From Geobacteraceae bacterium (lineage in GTDB: Bacteria > Desulfobacterota > Desulfuromonadia > Desulfuromonadales > Geopsychrobacteraceae), in NCBI GenBank assembly GCA_027064785.1, contig JAMOPE010000302.1, positions 1 through 7,798 of the forward strand: DNA of 7,798 nt, given 5' to 3'. Positions 5,779 through 7,798 of the stretch are shown here, piece by piece (the stretch's first letter is position 1; every line of letters starts with the position of its first letter). The position numbers were made by a program, and so were the translations under genes. A model generated the notes under the pieces. That model was not told the DNA's origin. It searched no databases and saw nothing but the letters and a program-made list of their open reading frames with translations.

Positions 5779-6663
5779 GTGCAAATTGATCTGCAAAGAC
5801 TCCTTAATTATCTGCTGCTGGGCCTATCCATTGTGGGTGGGATCATTGCCGGTATCGCTGCAGGTCGACTGATTAGCCTGGGAATGGGGCAGGAGTCATT
5901 TTCTCATCCACTTTCATTGTCTCGACAAGTGACAGCACGTCAACTTCAGGAAGACGATTTTCAGGTTATTCTCCAGAGAAATTTGTTTAATTCAAAAGCT
6001 GTTGGCGAGTCGGGAGAGGTTGATTTGACGACAGAAGATCTTGCCTCTCAATCGACACCGAAGGCAATAACTTCTGGTGGAAATTTGAGTTTGATTGGAA
6101 CTGTTGTCGCGGGTGCAGAATCCCTAGCTCTGATTCGGTCCGGATCAAAGACGGGGGTTTTCCGGCTTGACGAGGAGATTTCTCCCGAAGTGACAGTTGT
6201 TGATATCGGCCGAAGGCTGGTTGTCCTTGATGATCATGGCTCCCGGCGTGAACTTGTGTTGAAAAAACGCAAGACTGCGACAGCACGGGCTGTCCGCCGC
6301 TCGAGTCCGGCGACGAATAAACAAGGAGTGGTGGCCGTTGAAGAGGGTCGCTGGCAGGTGTCACGATCTGTTGCTGATAATGCCCGGGCAAATTTGACTT
6401 CGTTATTGCAGACAGCCCGGATGGTGCCGCAGGTGAAAAATGGCAGGACGATCGGCTTCAAGCTGGTTGAATTGGAAAAAGGCTCGTTGCTTGAACAAAT
6501 TGGCTTGAAGGTCGGTGATCTGGTTGTTGAAATCAATCAGGTCAAACTGAATAGCCCCGAAAAGGCACTGCAGATTTTCCAGCAGGTCCGTGAGGCGAAC
6601 AATATTACCCTTGGATTGATAAGAAACGGGAAACCTAAAACGTTTGAGTATAGTTTTGAATAG
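5779..6663 (+). CDS. gspC: Type II secretion system inner-membrane protein GspC with C-terminal PDZ domain
   Basis: GspC links the inner-membrane platform of the type II secretion system to the outer-membrane secretin GspD. From GTG 5779 the product is 294 residues, a usual length. A short cytoplasmic tail precedes one membrane helix at about 11-30. The periplasmic homology region (about 58-165) starts with DFQVILQRNLFNSK and includes SLIGTVVAG and an alternating-strand stretch typical of GspC and PilP-like domains. A linker leads to a PDZ domain at about 215-290, with the GSLLEQIGLKVGDLVVEINQ segment typical of PDZ binding domains. The start is uncertain: TTG 5770 is the only earlier option before an in-frame TGA at 5761-5763, and neither has a clear ribosome site. 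The gene is followed after 9 bases by gspD, whose ribosome site includes this gene's stop codon, so the two are translationally close and surely one operon. Confidence 0.92.
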   Translation: MQIDLQRLLNYLLLGLSIVGGIIAGIAAGRLISLGMGQESFSHPLSLSRQVTARQLQEDDFQVILQRNLFNSKAVGESGEVDLTTEDLASQSTPKAITSGGNLSLIGTVVAGAESLALIRSGSKTGVFRLDEEISPEVTVVDIGRRLVVLDDHGSRRELVLKKRKTATARAVRRSSPATNKQGVVAVEEGRWQVSRSVADNARANLTSLLQTARMVPQVKNGRTIGFKLVELEKGSLLEQIGLKVGDLVVEINQVKLNSPEKALQIFQQVREANNITLGLIRNGKPKTFEYSFE

Positions 6664-6666
6664 GAG
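6661..6666 (+). promoter_or_regulatory. gspD ribosome binding site overlapping the gspC stop codon
   Basis: TAGGAG contains the gspC stop codon TAG (6661-6663) and forms the Shine-Dalgarno sequence for the GTG at 6673 with 6 bases of spacing. Ribosomes ending on gspC therefore sit on the gspD initiation site, which suggests coupled translation of the two partners. It also decides the gspD start. Confidence 0.8.
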
Positions 6667-6672
6667 TCGCTT

Positions 6673-7798
6673 GTGATCACTCGACGCGGCATAAGTGTAT
6701 TGTTGCCGGTATGTTTATTCTTGTTTTTGATTGTCTCCCCGGTGTGGGCAGGGCAGGATAAAATGCCGAAAGGGCTTGAGGTTACACTCGATTTTCAGAA
6801 CGTTGAACTGGTCGATATGATCGGCACGATCAGCGAACTGACGGGAAAGAATTTTATTTACGATGAATCGGTTCGGGGCAAGGTCAGTATCGTCTCTCCC
6901 CGCCCGGTTTCTGTCGATGAAGCATATCGCCTATTCAGTACCGTTCTCAAGGTGAAAGGATTCACCATTGTTCCGTCAGGTAAGGTGAACAAGATTGTCT
7001 CTGTCCGCAAAGCCAAGGAAGAAAATCTACCGATCAGTAATGGCAAAAACCTTGGCGAACAATTTATTACCCGCCTTATTGAACTGAAAAACCTCGATGC
7101 AACTGTTGTTGCCGATACGATTCTCCGCCCGCTGATGCCCAAAACCAGTCATGTCGTTGCCCATGCTCCAACTAATACCGTTGTTATTAGCGACAGTGCA
7201 GCCAATATTCGGCGGTTGTCACAAATTGTTTCTGAACTGGATCATTCCTGGGATGACGAGGAGATGGAGATTGTTTCTCTTCGCTTTGCTGAGGCTTCAG
7301 ATACGGCACAAATGGTGATGCAGGTGATCGAGGGGGGGGCAACATCCTCGACACGTGGTAAAAAAACGGGAGCATCGGTTAACAAAAAGACCCGCTGGCA
7401 GATTATTCCCTATGAGCGGACACATAAGCTGATGTTGCTGGGGGACAGAATATTTATCACTCAGGCAAAAAAACTGATTGCTCAACTCGATGAAAAAGCG
7501 GAGCTGGGACGTGCCGGAGTCCATGTTTACTATTTGGAGCACGCTGAAGCAGAGGGATTATCCGAAACCCTGAATAAAATTATCTCGGGGGCAAAAAAGG
7601 GTGGAAAAGGAATCAAAGAAAGTGCCGTCAGCCAGATTTTTGGTGTTGTTTCAATTACTCCTGATAAGCCCACGAATGCTTTGATTGTCAATGCAACGGC
7701 TGAAGATTATGAGGGCGTTCAGAACCTGATTCAGCAGCTCGATATTAAGCGTAAACAGGTTTTTGTCGAGGCGCTGATTCTTGAATTATCAATGGATG
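6673..7798 (+). CDS. gspD: Type II secretion secretin GspD, N-terminal half (3' partial)
   Basis: GspD forms the outer-membrane channel of the type II secretion system. The frame runs off the right edge after 375 complete codons, about half the usual length. GTG 6673 is chosen because TAGGAG lies 6 bases upstream and the product then begins with a clean signal peptide: RR at 4-5, a hydrophobic core, and SPVWA ending at residue 26 before GQDK. No lipobox is seen. The N0 domain follows at about 35-112 (VTLDFQNVELVDMI, then FIYDE). N1 is at about 131-195 (FITRLIELKNLDATVVADTI, then NTVVISD). N2 is at about 197-280 and N3 at about 283-360 (VHVYYLEHAEAEGL). The secretin core begins at the edge with VFVEALILEL (363-372). 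N0 is the part known to bind the GspC homology region, which fits the gene order. A predicted loop in N2 is encoded by DNA with a G8 tract and an A7 tract. Confidence 0.93.
   Translation, partial: MITRRGISVLLPVCLFLFLIVSPVWAGQDKMPKGLEVTLDFQNVELVDMIGTISELTGKNFIYDESVRGKVSIVSPRPVSVDEAYRLFSTVLKVKGFTIVPSGKVNKIVSVRKAKEENLPISNGKNLGEQFITRLIELKNLDATVVADTILRPLMPKTSHVVAHAPTNTVVISDSAANIRRLSQIVSELDHSWDDEEMEIVSLRFAEASDTAQMVMQVIEGGATSSTRGKKTGASVNKKTRWQIIPYERTHKLMLLGDRIFITQAKKLIAQLDEKAELGRAGVHVYYLEHAEAEGLSETLNKIISGAKKGGKGIKESAVSQIFGVVSITPDKPTNALIVNATAEDYEGVQNLIQQLDIKRKQVFVEALILELSMD
7332..7366 (+). repeat. Two homopolymer tracts (G8 and A7) inside gspD
   Basis: Eight consecutive G lie at 7332-7339 and seven consecutive A at 7360-7366. 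Both are in the stretch encoding the loop EGGATSSTRGKK of the N2 domain (residues about 220-231). The frame is intact as given. Gain of one G would bring a TAA into frame at 7359-7361, and loss of one G would bring a TGA into frame at 7430-7432. Confidence 0.85.

Noticed and set aside
5987..6391. 134-codon minus-strand open frame
   Set aside because: It is antisense to gspC, has low-complexity Q/S/P-rich composition typical of shadow frames, and has no family resemblance.

Overview
The window is an ordinary-looking chromosomal stretch of a Gram-negative, probably anaerobic bacterium. GC content is moderate. It carries a type II secretion locus, a HAMP-only sensor of a style common in Geobacter and Desulfuromonas relatives, a REC-GAF-GGDEF response regulator, and a shikimate kinase with the lid sequence I associate with the former Deltaproteobacteria. 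My placement near the Desulfuromonadales is an inference from protein style, not from a marker gene. Eight genes plus two partial end genes cover almost everything. No intergenic gap exceeds about 222 bases. I see no tRNA, rRNA, CRISPR array, insertion sequence or prophage gene.

Layout, left to right. (1) Positions 2-334, plus strand: the end of a membrane sensor that stops just after its HAMP domain. (2) A hairpin terminator at 359-397 separates it from a convergent two-ACT-domain protein (415-942, minus; GcvR-like). (3) Divergent from that is a DUF188/YaiI-family protein (1029-1475, plus). It meets a small TPR protein (1484-1927, minus) tail to tail with an 8-base gap. Upstream of the TPR gene on the same strand is shikimate kinase (2026-2553, minus). 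(4) Divergent from the kinase is an 80-residue tandem CDGSH iron-sulfur protein (2721-2963, plus). After it, under a good sigma70-type promoter, comes a diguanylate cyclase response regulator (3042-4463, plus). (5) A 20-bp-stem bidirectional terminator (4482-4528) insulates that gene from a convergent NADPH:quinone oxidoreductase of the PIG3 type (4555-5547, minus). (6) A 222-base AT-rich divergent control region contains a perfect palindromic -10-like element. It precedes gspC (5779-6663, plus) and gspD (6673 to the window end, plus), the first genes of what is probably a type II secretion operon continuing to the right.

The genes do not form one pathway. The only tightly coupled pair is gspC-gspD: the gspC stop codon lies inside the gspD Shine-Dalgarno sequence, and the products, an inner-membrane clamp and an outer-membrane secretin, bind each other. 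The shikimate kinase and TPR genes may be co-transcribed. The HAMP protein, the ACT protein and the cyclase all look like signalling or regulatory genes.

I did not find an obviously new multi-gene system. The most interesting points are: a tandem CDGSH protein whose second domain has Cys where the hallmark His ligand should be, with near-identical DNA in both cluster-binding segments; a symmetric TATAATTATA element between two divergent genes; a G8 tract close to an A7 tract in a predicted loop of the secretin gene; and extra cysteines, including a CxxC, in the cyclase GAF domain.
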